A stretch of 44,546 nucleotides of DNA from an uncultured Clostridia bacterium. Lineage in GTDB: Bacteria; Bacillota; Clostridia; Oscillospirales; Acutalibacteraceae. Under the pieces are notes generated by a model. The model did no database searches and had not been told where the DNA came from. It was given only the letters and a program-made list of their open reading frames with translations. Of the stretch, positions 1 through 7,794 are shown one piece after another. The position numbers and the translations under genes are program-made. The DNA lies in assembly GCA_937916195.1 (NCBI GenBank), contig CALFTO010000047.1:1-44546 (forward strand). Direction: 5' to 3'. Position 1 is the first letter of the stretch. Each line of letters starts with the position of its first letter.

Positions 1-1062
1 TATATTTTTTATATTAAGTTTTTGTAAATCTTTTTTGTCAATAATATTAACTGAAAAAATACCGACGGGAGTTATAAATTGCTGATTTTTTAGTTCTAAA
101 TGCATTTCAAAATCTTCAGCAGTTGACAGCTCGTTAAAATAGAGTTTTTTTCGTTCGGCAAATGCCGTAATATTACCGCCGAGGCTCACCTTTCCGCCAT
201 TTTCGATAATATGGGCTACTGCTGAAATATAATCTCTGCTTATATTTTTTATATTCTGTTCTTTTAAAATTAAAGAAATAACTTGGTTTTTAACCGCATT
301 ATGACAGTTTTCAAACAGCGAGCAATCATAATAATTGTCTGTTTTCGCCTTTAAAAGCAATTCCTTTGCAGAAGTCACAATATAATCGTCTGCAGTTTTT
401 ACAGAGTCAACACATTTTGAAAAAGCTTTATCAAATGAAGGATTTAACTCAAAAAGCATTGGCAAAATATTATGACGGATTTTGTTTCTTGTGTATTCAT
501 CACTCAAATTTGTACTGTCAGTTACATATTCAAGATTTTTTTCTTTTAAATATGCTTCAATTTCTTCCCTTGTGCAATTGAGCAAGGGGCGAATATATTT
601 TTCTCTTGTATAAGGAATTCCGCAAAGCCCTGAAAGAGATGCACCGCGAGCCAAATTGAAAATTACTGTTTCTGCATTATCATTTAGATTGTGTGCAGTT
701 GCGAATTTATCACAGTCTACTCTCTCAAAACACTCATAACGAAGTCTTCTTGCACATTCCTCAAGGCTCTCACCTGTTTTTTCTGCTTCGGCGGGGACAT
801 TAATATGAAAACTGATAAATTCAACATTTAATCTTTCGCAGAGTTTCTTTGAAAAGTCAAGGTCGCGGTCAGCTTCAATACCGCGGATACCGTGATGAAT
901 GTGAACAGCTTTAATTTTTTTGATACCTAATTTTTCTTTATTAGTTACAAGGATATGTAAAAGAGCAACAGAATCGGCACCGCCGGAAAGTCCTACTCCG
1001 ACAGTGTCGCCCGACGAAATCATTCGGTGTTCCGATACTGTTTTTACTACTTTAGATATCAT
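1..1062 (-). CDS. tilS: tRNA(Ile)-lysidine synthase TilS, partial (C-terminal end beyond the left edge)
   Basis: TilS attaches lysidine to C34 of tRNA-Ile(CAU) in the cytoplasm, using ATP and lysine, so that the tRNA reads AUA. I translated the minus strand from an ATG at 1062. The PP-loop ATP site SGGADS is at residues 26-31, followed by VHIHHGIRG, the segment TAHNLNDNAET and FNLARGASLSGLCGIP, all typical of TilS. The frame stays open for 354 codons to the window edge. That covers the catalytic N-domain and the start of the C-terminal tRNA-binding part; the stop lies outside. The ATG overlaps the dnaB stop by 11 nt, with an AAGGATTAAGG-like SD inside dnaB, so translation is probably coupled. 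It is the last visible gene of the rnjA-gdpP-rplI-dnaB-tilS operon. Confidence 0.93.
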   Translation of the reverse strand, partial: MISKVVKTVSEHRMISSGDTVGVGLSGGADSVALLHILVTNKEKLGIKKIKAVHIHHGIRGIEADRDLDFSKKLCERLNVEFISFHINVPAEAEKTGESLEECARRLRYECFERVDCDKFATAHNLNDNAETVIFNLARGASLSGLCGIPYTREKYIRPLLNCTREEIEAYLKEKNLEYVTDSTNLSDEYTRNKIRHNILPMLFELNPSFDKAFSKCVDSVKTADDYIVTSAKELLLKAKTDNYYDCSLFENCHNAVKNQVISLILKEQNIKNISRDYISAVAHIIENGGKVSLGGNITAFAERKKLYFNELSTAEDFEMHLELKNQQFITPVGIFSVNIIDKKDLQKLNIKNI

Positions 1063-2428
1063 CCTTAATCCTTTCAAGAGTAGAGAACATTGTGAATTCG
1101 GGGTTCCACGCAACCTTTACGGTTTCTGTTGAGCCATGTCTGTTTTTACCTACGATAACCTCTGCAATATTTGCAGTTGGGCTTTCGGTATCTTCCTCTT
1201 CACCGTTTTTATAGTAATCTTCACGGTGAAGCATCAAAACGATGTCGGCATCCTGCTCGATTGAGCCCGATTCACGAAGGTCTGTCATCTGCGGACGGTG
1301 GTCACTTGTGTTTTTGGCAACGCTACGGGATAACTGTGAACAGGTTACAACGGGAACGTTCAAATCCTTTGCCATCATTTTAAGGCTACGGGTAATTTCT
1401 GAAACCTCGTTAACACGGTTATCTGTTCTTTTTGTACCCGACATAAGCTGAAGATAGTCAATAACAATACAATCAACATCTTTTGTACGAAGTGCACGTG
1501 CTTTCATTTCGGGAACATTGATACTTGCTGTATCATCAAAATAAAGCTCACAGTTTACAAGATTTTGAAGTGCAAGACCAAGTTTTTCCCAATCGGCATC
1601 ATTAATGTCGCCTGTTCTTAACTTATTACTAACAATTCTCGCTTCTGTTGAAATAATACGCTGTGCAAGTTGCTCTTTCGACATTTCCAATGAGAAGAAA
1701 AGCACTTTTTTGCCCTTCATTGCGATATTTCTTGCAACATTGAGTGCAAAGCTTGTTTTACCCATTGCAGGACGAGCACCGACAATTATAAGGTCAGAAC
1801 GGTGGAAACCGCCACCCAATACCTTATCAAGATAAGAAAAGCCTGTGGGAATACCCATATACTGCTCTTTTTCTTTAGGATCGGCACTTGCAAGCTTATT
1901 AAGACGCTCGAAAACATCGGAAACAATAATATCGCTTACCTTTGAAGCACCCGAAGTGTTCTTGCCACGACGAATATCGTAGATTTTCTGCTCAGCCATA
2001 TCGAGCAATGAATCGGGGGACTCTGTTCCGCCACTTGTTTTATCAAGAATTTCGCGGGCGGTAAGCATAAGAGTGCGAAGATAGTATTTTTCGATTATGA
2101 TTTTTATGTATGATTCAACATTCTGGGTTGAGGGAACGGCATCTGCAATCTTCATAAGATAAGCTTTACCGCCGATATCGTCATATACCCCCTCTTTTTT
2201 AAGTTCTTCAAGAACTACAAGAGGGTCAATTCTGCCACCCATTGTGTCGATATTGATTATCGCAGTATAAATAGCCTTATGCTGTGGCAAATAAATATGC
2301 TCTATTCTTAACATATCTGTAACCACAGGCAAACAGGACGGGTCTTTTAAAATTGCACCCAACACCGCCTGTTCAGCATCAAGGCTGTAAGGAAGATTTA
2401 ATTCAGTTGAGAAAAAATTGTTATCCAT
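1052..2428 (-). CDS. dnaB: Replicative DNA helicase DnaB
   Basis: Hexameric replicative helicase (called DnaC in Bacillus) that unwinds DNA at the fork. It is 458 aa from the chosen start, normal for the family. The N-terminal domain (residues about 15-115) carries YSLDAEQAVLGAIL. The RecA-like domain has Walker A GARPAMGKTS at about 217-226, Walker B DCIVIDYLQLM at about 319-329, and the DLRESGSIEQDAD loop. The frame is open to 2485, but the extra 19 residues are encoded partly by the palindromic element at 2459-2622 and match no DnaB. The ATG at 2428 has GGAG 10 nt upstream and begins MDNNFFSTELNLPYSL, as expected. It follows rplI, the same neighbour as in Bacillus, and overlaps tilS by 11 nt. 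Confidence 0.97.
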   Translation of the reverse strand: MDNNFFSTELNLPYSLDAEQAVLGAILKDPSCLPVVTDMLRIEHIYLPQHKAIYTAIINIDTMGGRIDPLVVLEELKKEGVYDDIGGKAYLMKIADAVPSTQNVESYIKIIIEKYYLRTLMLTAREILDKTSGGTESPDSLLDMAEQKIYDIRRGKNTSGASKVSDIIVSDVFERLNKLASADPKEKEQYMGIPTGFSYLDKVLGGGFHRSDLIIVGARPAMGKTSFALNVARNIAMKGKKVLFFSLEMSKEQLAQRIISTEARIVSNKLRTGDINDADWEKLGLALQNLVNCELYFDDTASINVPEMKARALRTKDVDCIVIDYLQLMSGTKRTDNRVNEVSEITRSLKMMAKDLNVPVVTCSQLSRSVAKNTSDHRPQMTDLRESGSIEQDADIVLMLHREDYYKNGEEEDTESPTANIAEVIVGKNRHGSTETVKVAWNPEFTMFSTLERIKDDI

Positions 2429-2458
2429 ATTTATCTTTCTCCATTTTTCACATTCATA

Positions 2459-2622
2459 GTAGCCGCTGATAAAATTGTTGTGCAATTATCAGCGAGTTAG
2501 TTTTTCGTCAGAGCCATCAAAAAACGCAAGCAATACTTTGTTGTATTGGTGAGTATTTTGGGCGAGCTATGACGGAAAAGTAGCCGTTGAGAATTGTGCA
2601 TAAGATTGCAATCAGTGGTTAC
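2459..2622. repeat. Palindromic intergenic element E1 (short relative of E2/E3)
   Basis: This 164-bp element fills the dnaB-rplI spacer. Its ends are imperfect inverted repeats: GTAGCCGCTGAT at 2459-2470 and ATCAGTGGTTAC at 2611-2622. Inside lies a second inverted pair, TTTTTCGTCA near 2503 against TGACGGAAAA near 2565. The centre is a hairpin, CAATAC (6-nt loop) GTATTG. Next to the left end is a further hairpin, 2464-2494, with perfect 9-bp arms. The centre, read on the minus strand (AAAATACTC, hairpin, TGCGTTTT), matches the core of E2 and E3. The mismatches in the outer and inner stems become G-U pairs only if the plus strand is the RNA. There is no ORF. It ends 5 bp before the rplI stop. 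Confidence 0.65.
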
Positions 2623-2626
2623 AAAA

Positions 2627-3067
2627 TTATTCGCCTACCATTACTGTCATTTCTGCTACAATGTTTGTGTAAAGTTTAACCTCGATTTTGTATGAGCCGA
2701 AATTTTTAATATCATCCATTGTGATTTTTCTTTTATCAACCTTAACAGAAAACTGCTTTGCGATTTCTGCGGCTACTTCTTTTGCGGTTACTGAACCGAA
2801 AAGCTTACCGTTATTACCTGCTTTTGCAGTCATTTTTACTGTTTTGCCCTGAAGCTTTGCCTTTGATTCGTTAGCAGCAGCCACCTCAACATCAATTTTG
2901 TGCTGATTTGACTGCTCGCGGTTGCGAAGCTCTGTAAGGCTTTGTGCGTTAGCCTCAACTGCAAGTCCCTTTGGGAAAAGGAAGTTTCTTGCATATCCGT
3001 CAGAAGCCTTTACCTTTTGACCTTTTTTACCAAGACCTTTAACATCTGCTTTCAAAATTACATCCAT
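2627..3067 (-). CDS. rplI: Ribosomal protein bL9
   Basis: Protein bL9 of the large ribosomal subunit, which binds 23S rRNA near the L1 stalk. It is 146 aa, the normal length. The N-terminal domain shows the signature MDVILKADVKGLGKKGQ with VKASDGYARNFLFPKGLA (residues 1-38). A long connecting helix (about 42-75) leads to a C-terminal domain with NNGKLFGSVTAKEVAA. The ATG at 3067 has GAGG about 9 nt upstream. It lies 16 nt after gdpP and upstream of dnaB. The gdpP-rplI-dnaB order is conserved with Bacillus (yybT-rplI-dnaC). An inserted repeat (E1) separates it from dnaB. Confidence 0.98.
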   Translation of the reverse strand: MDVILKADVKGLGKKGQKVKASDGYARNFLFPKGLAVEANAQSLTELRNREQSNQHKIDVEVAAANESKAKLQGKTVKMTAKAGNNGKLFGSVTAKEVAAEIAKQFSVKVDKRKITMDDIKNFGSYKIEVKLYTNIVAEMTVMVGE

Positions 3068-3083
3068 TATATATACCTCATTT

Positions 3084-5078
3084 CTACTGATTATCTTTTA
3101 CTGTATCAATCGCCTTTTTAAGACGCGAGAGTGCGTTTTCAAAGGTTTCGCCCTGAAGCTGAGCCGCCGCCATAGTCTGATGGCCGCCACCACCCAATTC
3201 CTCCATAACAAGCTGAACGTTAAGTTCACCATATGAACGGGCAGAAATATTAATTGTGTCGCCTGTTTTGAATGCTACAAACGACGCTCTTACATCGTCG
3301 ATATTAAGAAGCTCGTCTGCCGCCTGACTTGCGACAATTCGTACATCGTCACTTTCAAAATCAACAACACCCACCGCACAGTTTTCATACATTGCGGCGT
3401 TTTTCATAACCTCGCTTTTATCCTTTTGAGTTTTCATACTGTTAGAGAAAAGCTGTTTAACCTTAACGGTATCAGCACCAAGTGAGCGAAGATAAGCCGC
3501 CGCTTCAAAAGTGCGAACACCTGTTTTCATAACAAAATTCTTTGTATCAAGTGTAATACCCGACATAAGTGCCTCAGCACATACCTGCGGGACTTTCACG
3601 TCAACATCAATATATTCAATAAGCTCTGTCACCATTTCAGAGGCGGACGAAGCGTTGGGCTCATGATAGAAAATAACCGCCTTATTGATATGGTCAACGG
3701 TTTTTCTGTGGTGGTCGATTACCACAACGGTATTCACCAAATCGAAAAGCTCGGGATATTCAAGAAAGCTCTTTCGGTGAGTATCCACAACCACTAAAAG
3801 TGTACGCTTATCAATATATTCATCGGCATCTTCGGGCTCAATGAGAAGATTATCCATACCATTTGCAATAAGATGCTTTGCCAATGGCATTGCAAGGGTT
3901 GTTTTTGAGGACATTACGATTTTTGCATCTTTACCCAAGGCGTTACTTATAATTGCCACGCCCACTGCAGAGCCGAGAGCATCTAAATCTGCAAAACGAT
4001 GGCCCATAATGAGCACATTACTGCTTGACTTTATAATTTCGCCGATAGCAGAAGCTACCATTCGGGTTCTTACCTTTGTACGCTTTTCAACACCCTTTGA
4101 AACTCCGCCAAAGAATTCAAAATCATTTTTATCGGTTTTAATTGCAATCTGGTCACCGCCCCTGCCCATTGCCATATCAAGAGCATTGCGTGATGCCGTT
4201 TCACATTCTGGCAAGGTCTTACCTGTGCCCGCACCGATTGAAAGAGTAATGCCGACAGCTTTATCGTTATATGTATATGAACGTACTGCGGCAAGAAGTG
4301 AAAACTTGTCCTCTCTCATCTTTATAAAATTCTCTTTTTCACACAAAGCAATAAATCTGTTATTGCCAAGTTTTCGCGAAATGCAGTTGTATTTTGCAAA
4401 GTAATTTTCTACAATGCTTTCAACTCCGCCGAGAATTCCTGCCTGCTGACTTTCACGAAAATCGCGAAGAGAATCTTCAACACCGTCAAGGCTTATAATC
4501 ATAACGACGGGGCGGGATTTGTCATAAGCCGTTCTGTAGTTTTTAAGCTCGGTATCTTCTACGAAATAAAGAGAATAAACTGTTTCTTTTTTATATTCTG
4601 TACTGCCTGAAAATACGGTATATTTTTTATCGCCATATTCACACTCGATAAACATACTTTCACGGATAATGTCGATACCCTGACCCGATGTAAATTGCTT
4701 TACATCAACGCCTGCGGGCTTTTCATTTAAGAAAACACGCTTAAAAATATTATTATACCATATAATTTTATCTGTGTTGTCAAAAAGCACTACGGGCATT
4801 GGAAAATTGCGAAGCTCGCCTTTTTCTTCTGCTGAAAACTTCTGCTGAAGTGCCAAAACGATACCTTGCAATCTGCGATAATCCATATCCTTTATGATAA
4901 GCCCTGCAATACAGAGCACGGCAATAATTACCACACTCGCAACGGCGATGTAGTAATTATAGTAAATCAAGGCACAAGTAAGCAAAGCACTCACAATAAT
5001 GAAAAGAAAGGTAATGGGATATACCTTAAAAAGTGCTTTAATTTTGTTATCATTTTTTGAATTGCCGGGCTTTTTCAT
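3084..5078 (-). CDS. gdpP: Cyclic-di-AMP phosphodiesterase GdpP (YybT family)
   Basis: Membrane-bound phosphodiesterase that hydrolyses c-di-AMP, and so affects cell-wall and potassium homeostasis. It is 664 aa, the usual size. Two transmembrane helices span about residues 18-62. A PAS-like domain follows (about 85-170), then a degenerate GGDEF domain (about 190-315) without an intact GGDEF motif, as usual here. The catalytic DHH domain has GHRFADLDALGS (359-370), VDTH (431-434) and VIDHHRK (454-460). The DHHA1 domain near the C-terminus has GGGGHQTMAAAQ. All metal-binding DHH residues are visible. The ATG at 5078 follows AAGGTG and comes 9 nt after the rnjA stop, so it is co-transcribed with RNase J and bL9. 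Confidence 0.96.
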   Translation of the reverse strand: MKKPGNSKNDNKIKALFKVYPITFLFIIVSALLTCALIYYNYYIAVASVVIIAVLCIAGLIIKDMDYRRLQGIVLALQQKFSAEEKGELRNFPMPVVLFDNTDKIIWYNNIFKRVFLNEKPAGVDVKQFTSGQGIDIIRESMFIECEYGDKKYTVFSGSTEYKKETVYSLYFVEDTELKNYRTAYDKSRPVVMIISLDGVEDSLRDFRESQQAGILGGVESIVENYFAKYNCISRKLGNNRFIALCEKENFIKMREDKFSLLAAVRSYTYNDKAVGITLSIGAGTGKTLPECETASRNALDMAMGRGGDQIAIKTDKNDFEFFGGVSKGVEKRTKVRTRMVASAIGEIIKSSSNVLIMGHRFADLDALGSAVGVAIISNALGKDAKIVMSSKTTLAMPLAKHLIANGMDNLLIEPEDADEYIDKRTLLVVVDTHRKSFLEYPELFDLVNTVVVIDHHRKTVDHINKAVIFYHEPNASSASEMVTELIEYIDVDVKVPQVCAEALMSGITLDTKNFVMKTGVRTFEAAAYLRSLGADTVKVKQLFSNSMKTQKDKSEVMKNAAMYENCAVGVVDFESDDVRIVASQAADELLNIDDVRASFVAFKTGDTINISARSYGELNVQLVMEELGGGGHQTMAAAQLQGETFENALSRLKKAIDTVKDNQ

Positions 5079-5087
5079 AAAATCACC

Positions 5088-6944
5088 TTAAACAGCAGTT
5101 ATGATTGGAAGCACCATAGGACTGCGCTTTGTTCTTTCGTAGAGAAGATGTGAAATATCGTCTCTTATTCTGTTTCTGATTGTACCCCAATCAATTCTAC
5201 CCTCATATACACACTCATCAATGGCAATCTGTGCCACAAGCTTTGCTTCTGCAATAAGCTGTTCGGAATCACGCACATAGACAAATCCGCGTGACACGAT
5301 GTCGGGACCTGAAATAAGCAAACCTGTGTCTTTTTCGATTACTGCGCTGATAATTATAAGACCGTCTTCCGCAAGGCGCTTACGCTCACGAATAACCGCA
5401 TTTCCAACGTCGCCGACACCATAGCCGTCAACAAAGACCTTACCTGCGGGAACATTGTCAAGCACGGTCATTTTGCGTTTTGTAAGTTCAACCTGACGAC
5501 CGTTATCTGCAATAAATATGTTGCCCGGTGCAATGCCCATACTTTCAGCAAGCTGTGCGTGCTTACGCAAGTGTTTTTGCTCGCCGTGAACGGGAATAAA
5601 GAATTTGGGCTTTGCGAGGCTCATTATGAGTTTGAGTTCCTCTTGACAGGCGTGACCTGACACGTGAACATCATACATTTTTTCATAAACAACTTCTGCA
5701 CCGCGTTTTAAAAGCTCATCTACAACCTTACCTACGGTTTTTTCGTTACCGGGAATAGGTGTTGCAGAAATAATTACATAGTCACCGCTGCCGATTTCTA
5801 CTCTACGGTGCTCTGAAAATGCCATTCTGTAAAGAGCTGACATAGGCTCGCCCTGACTGCCTGTTGTGATAATAACAAGCTTATCGTCGGGGTAACGCGA
5901 TACCATATCAATGCTCACTAAAATTCCTTCGGGCACATTGAGATAGCCGAGTTTTGACGCAGTTTCAACAACATTTTCAAGACTTCTGCCCGAAAGTGCT
6001 ACCTTACGTCCTACAGATTTTGCAACATCAATAATCTGCTGAACGCGGTGGATATTTGATGCAAAGGTTGCAACGATAAGTCGTTTACCGTCTGCCTTTT
6101 GGAATAATCTTTCAAAGGACTCGCCGACGGTTCTTTCACTTGCAGTAAATCCGGGACGCTGTGCGTTTGTGGAGTCAGAAAGCATACAGAGTACGCCTTT
6201 TTCACCAAGCTTTGCGATACGAGCTAAATCTATAACATCACCGTCGATGGGGGTTGTATCAATCTTAAAGTCGCCTGTCTGCAAAATAAGACCTGCGGGT
6301 GAACTGATAGCGAGTGCTAAGGCATCGGGAATTGAATGGTTAACGTGAATTGCCTCGACCTCAAAGCAACCAAGCTTTACTTTATCTTTGGGCTTAATTA
6401 CATTAAGCTTTGCAATATCGAGAATTTTGTGCTCTGCAAGCTTATTTTCAATAAGACCGATTGTAAGCTTTGTGCCGTACACAGGAATATTTACACGCTT
6501 GAGAAGATAGGCAAGTCCGCCGATATGGTCCTCGTGACCGTGAGTGATAAATATACCTTTGATTTTATCGGCATTCTCTTCAACATATGTGAAATCGGGA
6601 ATAACAAGGTCAACACCGAGCATATCGGGTTCTGGGAAAGCAAGACCGCAATCCACCAAAATCATATCGTCGCCGCACTCATAGAGTGTCATATTCTTGC
6701 CGACCTCGTTAAGTCCGCCTAAGAATGCAATTTTTACACCGATGTCTGCTTTTTTAGGTGCTTTATTCTTCTTATTCTGTTGAGGTTTGTTTTTACTTGA
6801 TTTATTTGTATTTTTTACTGTCTGCTTTTTGCCGACAGAATTCTTTTTGGGTTTATTTTGTTTGTTTTTACTTGTCTGTTTAGGTTTAGAAGTTCGTTTT
6901 GCTTCATTATTCTGAACTGTTTTTTCGTTTTTTTGTTTAGCCAT
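5088..6944 (-). CDS. rnj: Ribonuclease J with a basic N-terminal extension
   Basis: Metallo-beta-lactamase/beta-CASP ribonuclease of RNA decay and 5'-end maturation, cytoplasmic. It is 618 aa. Residues 1-66 are a low-complexity extension very rich in Lys, Asn, Gln and Ser; the canonical start of the fold is near IGVKIAFLGGLNEVGKN (68 on). The zinc motif HGHEDH is at 135-140, TGDFKID marks the next motif, and the beta-CASP and closing motifs (SDSTNAQRPG, HVSGHACQEE, FIPVHGEQKH) are intact. The C-terminus KRSPMVLPII is that of complete RNase J. TAAAGGAGG precedes the ATG at 6944. It is the first gene of the operon. Whether it is RNase J1 or J2 cannot be told from one copy. Confidence 0.96.
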   Translation of the reverse strand: MAKQKNEKTVQNNEAKRTSKPKQTSKNKQNKPKKNSVGKKQTVKNTNKSSKNKPQQNKKNKAPKKADIGVKIAFLGGLNEVGKNMTLYECGDDMILVDCGLAFPEPDMLGVDLVIPDFTYVEENADKIKGIFITHGHEDHIGGLAYLLKRVNIPVYGTKLTIGLIENKLAEHKILDIAKLNVIKPKDKVKLGCFEVEAIHVNHSIPDALALAISSPAGLILQTGDFKIDTTPIDGDVIDLARIAKLGEKGVLCMLSDSTNAQRPGFTASERTVGESFERLFQKADGKRLIVATFASNIHRVQQIIDVAKSVGRKVALSGRSLENVVETASKLGYLNVPEGILVSIDMVSRYPDDKLVIITTGSQGEPMSALYRMAFSEHRRVEIGSGDYVIISATPIPGNEKTVGKVVDELLKRGAEVVYEKMYDVHVSGHACQEELKLIMSLAKPKFFIPVHGEQKHLRKHAQLAESMGIAPGNIFIADNGRQVELTKRKMTVLDNVPAGKVFVDGYGVGDVGNAVIRERKRLAEDGLIIISAVIEKDTGLLISGPDIVSRGFVYVRDSEQLIAEAKLVAQIAIDECVYEGRIDWGTIRNRIRDDISHLLYERTKRSPMVLPIITAV

Positions 6945-7074
6945 ATTTCCTCCTTTATTATTTTGAAACTAAAAATATATGTACCCGACTTTTAAGTCTT
7001 TAGTCGGTAAAAAAATTAATATTATATAATTATATGCACAAAAACCCATAATAACTCAATATATTGGTCATTAT

Positions 7075-7103
7075 ATAATACTATTTTTTATTATAAATGT
7101 CAA
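7075..7103 (-). promoter_or_regulatory. Predicted sigma-A promoter of the rnj-gdpP-rplI-dnaB-tilS operon
   Basis: On the minus strand a perfect -35 TTGACA (7098-7103), a 17-bp spacer and -10 TATTAT (7075-7080). The start would give a leader of about 125 nt, with a small hairpin (ACCGACT paired to AGTCGGGT near 6992-7018) upstream of the SD. The 285-bp divergent spacer 6945-7229 holds only this promoter, the rnhA promoter and AT-rich sequence. Confidence 0.7.
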
Positions 7104-7160
7104 GGCAAATACAAGTCACCTGAATTATATGTAATAATGAAAAAAATATTGTGATTTGTA

Positions 7161-7189
7161 TTGAGAAAATGATAGAAGCGTGATAAAAT
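7161..7189 (+). promoter_or_regulatory. Predicted sigma-A promoter of rnhA
   Basis: -35 TTGAGA at 7161-7166, 17-bp spacer, -10 TAAAAT at 7184-7189, about 40 nt before the rnhA start. It is divergent from the rnj promoter. Confidence 0.6.
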
Positions 7190-7229
7190 TAGTTTAGTAA
7201 TTTTTTTAAGTTTTTATTCAGAGGTTTTT

Positions 7230-7676
7230 ATGGAAAAGCTTACTTTTGTTGAAATTTTTACTGACGGTGCTTGCTCGGGAAACCCCGGTCCGGGCGGTTG
7301 GGGAACAATTCTTCGCTGTAATGGTACAGAAAAAGAGCTTTCGGGTGGTGAAGCTGAAACCACCAACAACAGAATGGAGTTATTGGCGGTAATAAACGGA
7401 CTTGAAGCACTTAAAAGAAAATGCAGAGTGAAGATTTATTCAGATTCGTCTTATGTTGTCAATGGAATTACAAAAGGCTGGGCTGAAGGTTGGCGTAGAA
7501 ACGGTTGGAAAAAGGCTGACAAAAAGCCCGCGCTTAATCCTGATTTATGGGATAGACTTCTTAATCTACTCGCTGAACACGAATATGAATTTGAATGGGT
7601 CAAAGGTCACGCGGGTCACCCCGAAAACGAGCGATGTGATGCATTAGCGGTTGCATTCTCACAAAAATTCAAATAA
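7230..7676 (+). CDS. rnhA: Ribonuclease HI
   Basis: Degrades the RNA strand of RNA-DNA hybrids, removing R-loops and primers. It is 148 aa, close to the 155 aa of the E. coli enzyme. Catalytic residues are visible at the expected places: D12 in FTDGACSGNPGPGGWG, E50 in TNNRMELLAV, D72 in YSDSSYVVNG and D137 in NERCDALA, plus the catalytic-loop H127 in VKGHAGHPEN. The basic protrusion segment GWRRNGWKKADKKP is present, so this is the E. coli-type HI. The ATG at 7230 follows CAGAGG. It has its own promoter and terminator, so it is probably monocistronic. Confidence 0.97.
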   Translation: MEKLTFVEIFTDGACSGNPGPGGWGTILRCNGTEKELSGGEAETTNNRMELLAVINGLEALKRKCRVKIYSDSSYVVNGITKGWAEGWRRNGWKKADKKPALNPDLWDRLLNLLAEHEYEFEWVKGHAGHPENERCDALAVAFSQKFK

Positions 7677-7686
7677 AGCAAAGTTT

Positions 7687-7726
7687 AATCAACCAAAATT
7701 TTTCATTTTTGGTTGATTATTTCTTT
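7687..7726 (+). terminator. Rho-independent terminator of rnhA
   Basis: A 12-bp perfect stem, AATCAACCAAAA (7687-7698) with TTTTGGTTGATT (7707-7718), an 8-nt loop and a T-rich run after it. The right arm overlaps the -35 of the next promoter. Confidence 0.75.
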
Positions 7727-7741
7727 TTATTATGGTATAGT
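7713..7741 (+). promoter_or_regulatory. Predicted promoter of the sugar symporter gene
   Basis: -35 TTGATT at 7713-7718, 17-bp spacer, -10 TATAGT at 7736-7741. The -35 lies in the right arm of the rnhA terminator, so the two signals share bases. Confidence 0.5.
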
Positions 7742-7794
7742 TAATATGTGTATTTATGTGATATACGGATTTTACAAAAAGGCGTGATTGAAAA

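Noticed and set aside
2429..2485. Upstream extension of dnaB by 19 codons
   Set aside because: It is coded partly by repeat E1, has no family similarity, and ATG 2428 has its own SD.
3841..4404. Plus-strand 187-aa ORF opposite gdpP
   Set aside because: Antisense shadow of a well-conserved catalytic region; no promoter or SD.
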